From: an uncultured Saprospiraceae bacterium
GTDB taxonomy: Bacteria > Bacteroidota > Bacteroidia > Chitinophagales > Saprospiraceae
Direction: 5' to 3'
Assembly: GCA_937952155.1 (NCBI GenBank)
Contig: CALFYH010000444.1
Location: forward strand, 1-7,693
DNA: 7,693 bases
The notes under the pieces were generated by a model that ran no database searches, was not told the origin of the DNA, and worked only from the letters and a program-made list of their open reading frames with translations. Below, one piece after another: positions 7,517-7,693 of the stretch. Position numbers and translations under genes: made by a program. Each line of letters begins with the position of its first letter. Positions within the stretch are counted from its first letter, which is position 1.

Positions 7517-7693
7517 TTATGAATTAATTTCTTGATCAGATTTATCATCATTAGAGATTTGTGGTTCTTCTGATGTTTCGATTTCTTGATTTTTCTTTTT
7601 GGACTTAAAAAAATTAAGAATATAACCACCTGAAGCTGCAAGCGCTACTGCAATTAATTTCCAAAATTTCGCGAGAAAAACAAAAAATCCTGC
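7517..7693 (-). CDS. C-terminal end of a membrane-anchored protein (cut by the window edge)
   Basis: The last 58 residues and TAA stop (7517-7519) of a minus-strand gene run off the right edge; the start lies outside. The visible part opens with a hydrophobic, aromatic segment, AGFFVFLAKFWKLIAVALAA (fragment residues 1-20), continues as SGGYILNFF and turns into a basic KSKKK stop-transfer patch (30-34). It ends in an acidic, Ser/Asn/Gln-rich tail. This is the pattern of a C-terminal membrane anchor with a cytosolic tail. The segment resembles the C-terminal anchors of DUF2167 predicted membrane-anchored proteins, but that resemblance is from memory and weak. Unbroken reading from the edge, in-frame ending and tight spacing to the next gene support a real gene. 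Confidence 0.72.
   Translation of the reverse strand, partial: AGFFVFLAKFWKLIAVALAASGGYILNFFKSKKKNQEIETSEEPQISNDDKSDQEINS

Overview
The window comes from an AT-rich bacterial chromosome, most likely a member of the Bacteroidota (Saprospiraceae or a related group would fit, but that rank is a guess). Three things point this way. The tRNA gene is preceded by a near-consensus Bacteroidota promoter (TTTG, 18 nt, TAATTTTG). The starts generally have A/T-rich leaders without a clear Shine-Dalgarno sequence. The HtpG, Dcd and Lhr-like helicase sequences read like the Bacteroidota versions of those families. The content is mostly chromosomal housekeeping and stress/DNA-metabolism genes. I see no phage, insertion sequence, CRISPR array, toxin-antitoxin pair or defence cassette.

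Layout, left to right. (1) A self-contained tRNA-Phe(GAA) unit at 42-203, with promoter, tRNA and intrinsic terminator. (2) A plus-strand gene at 252-1070 for a membrane-anchored MtfA-like (peptidase M90-like) protein whose zinc-binding motif is degenerate. (3) A minus-strand htpG (Hsp90 chaperone, 1255-3123) with a clear terminator just beyond its stop. (4) A 200-bp divergent intergenic region (3124-3323) with short repeated sequence elements. (5) A plus-strand lipoprotein-type alpha/beta hydrolase (3324-4100). (6) A minus-strand block to the end of the window: a truncated membrane-protein gene entering from the right edge (7517-7693), a 91-residue two-helix membrane protein (7224-7499), dcd (dCTP deaminase, 6616-7152) and a large Lhr-family DEXH-box helicase of the ligase-associated DNA-damage-response type (4117-6570).

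How the genes relate. dcd and the helicase are 45 bp apart on one strand and may be co-transcribed, which would pair nucleotide-pool control with DNA repair. That is inference. The two small membrane-protein genes at the right edge are 17 bp apart and look like one transcription unit. The hydrolase and the helicase converge with only 16 bp between their stop codons.

I found no clearly undescribed multi-gene system. The points most worth a second look are the MtfA-like pseudoenzyme with two N-terminal membrane helices, the repeated elements between htpG and the hydrolase, the helicase found without its usual ligase neighbours, and the unassigned membrane-protein pair at the right edge.
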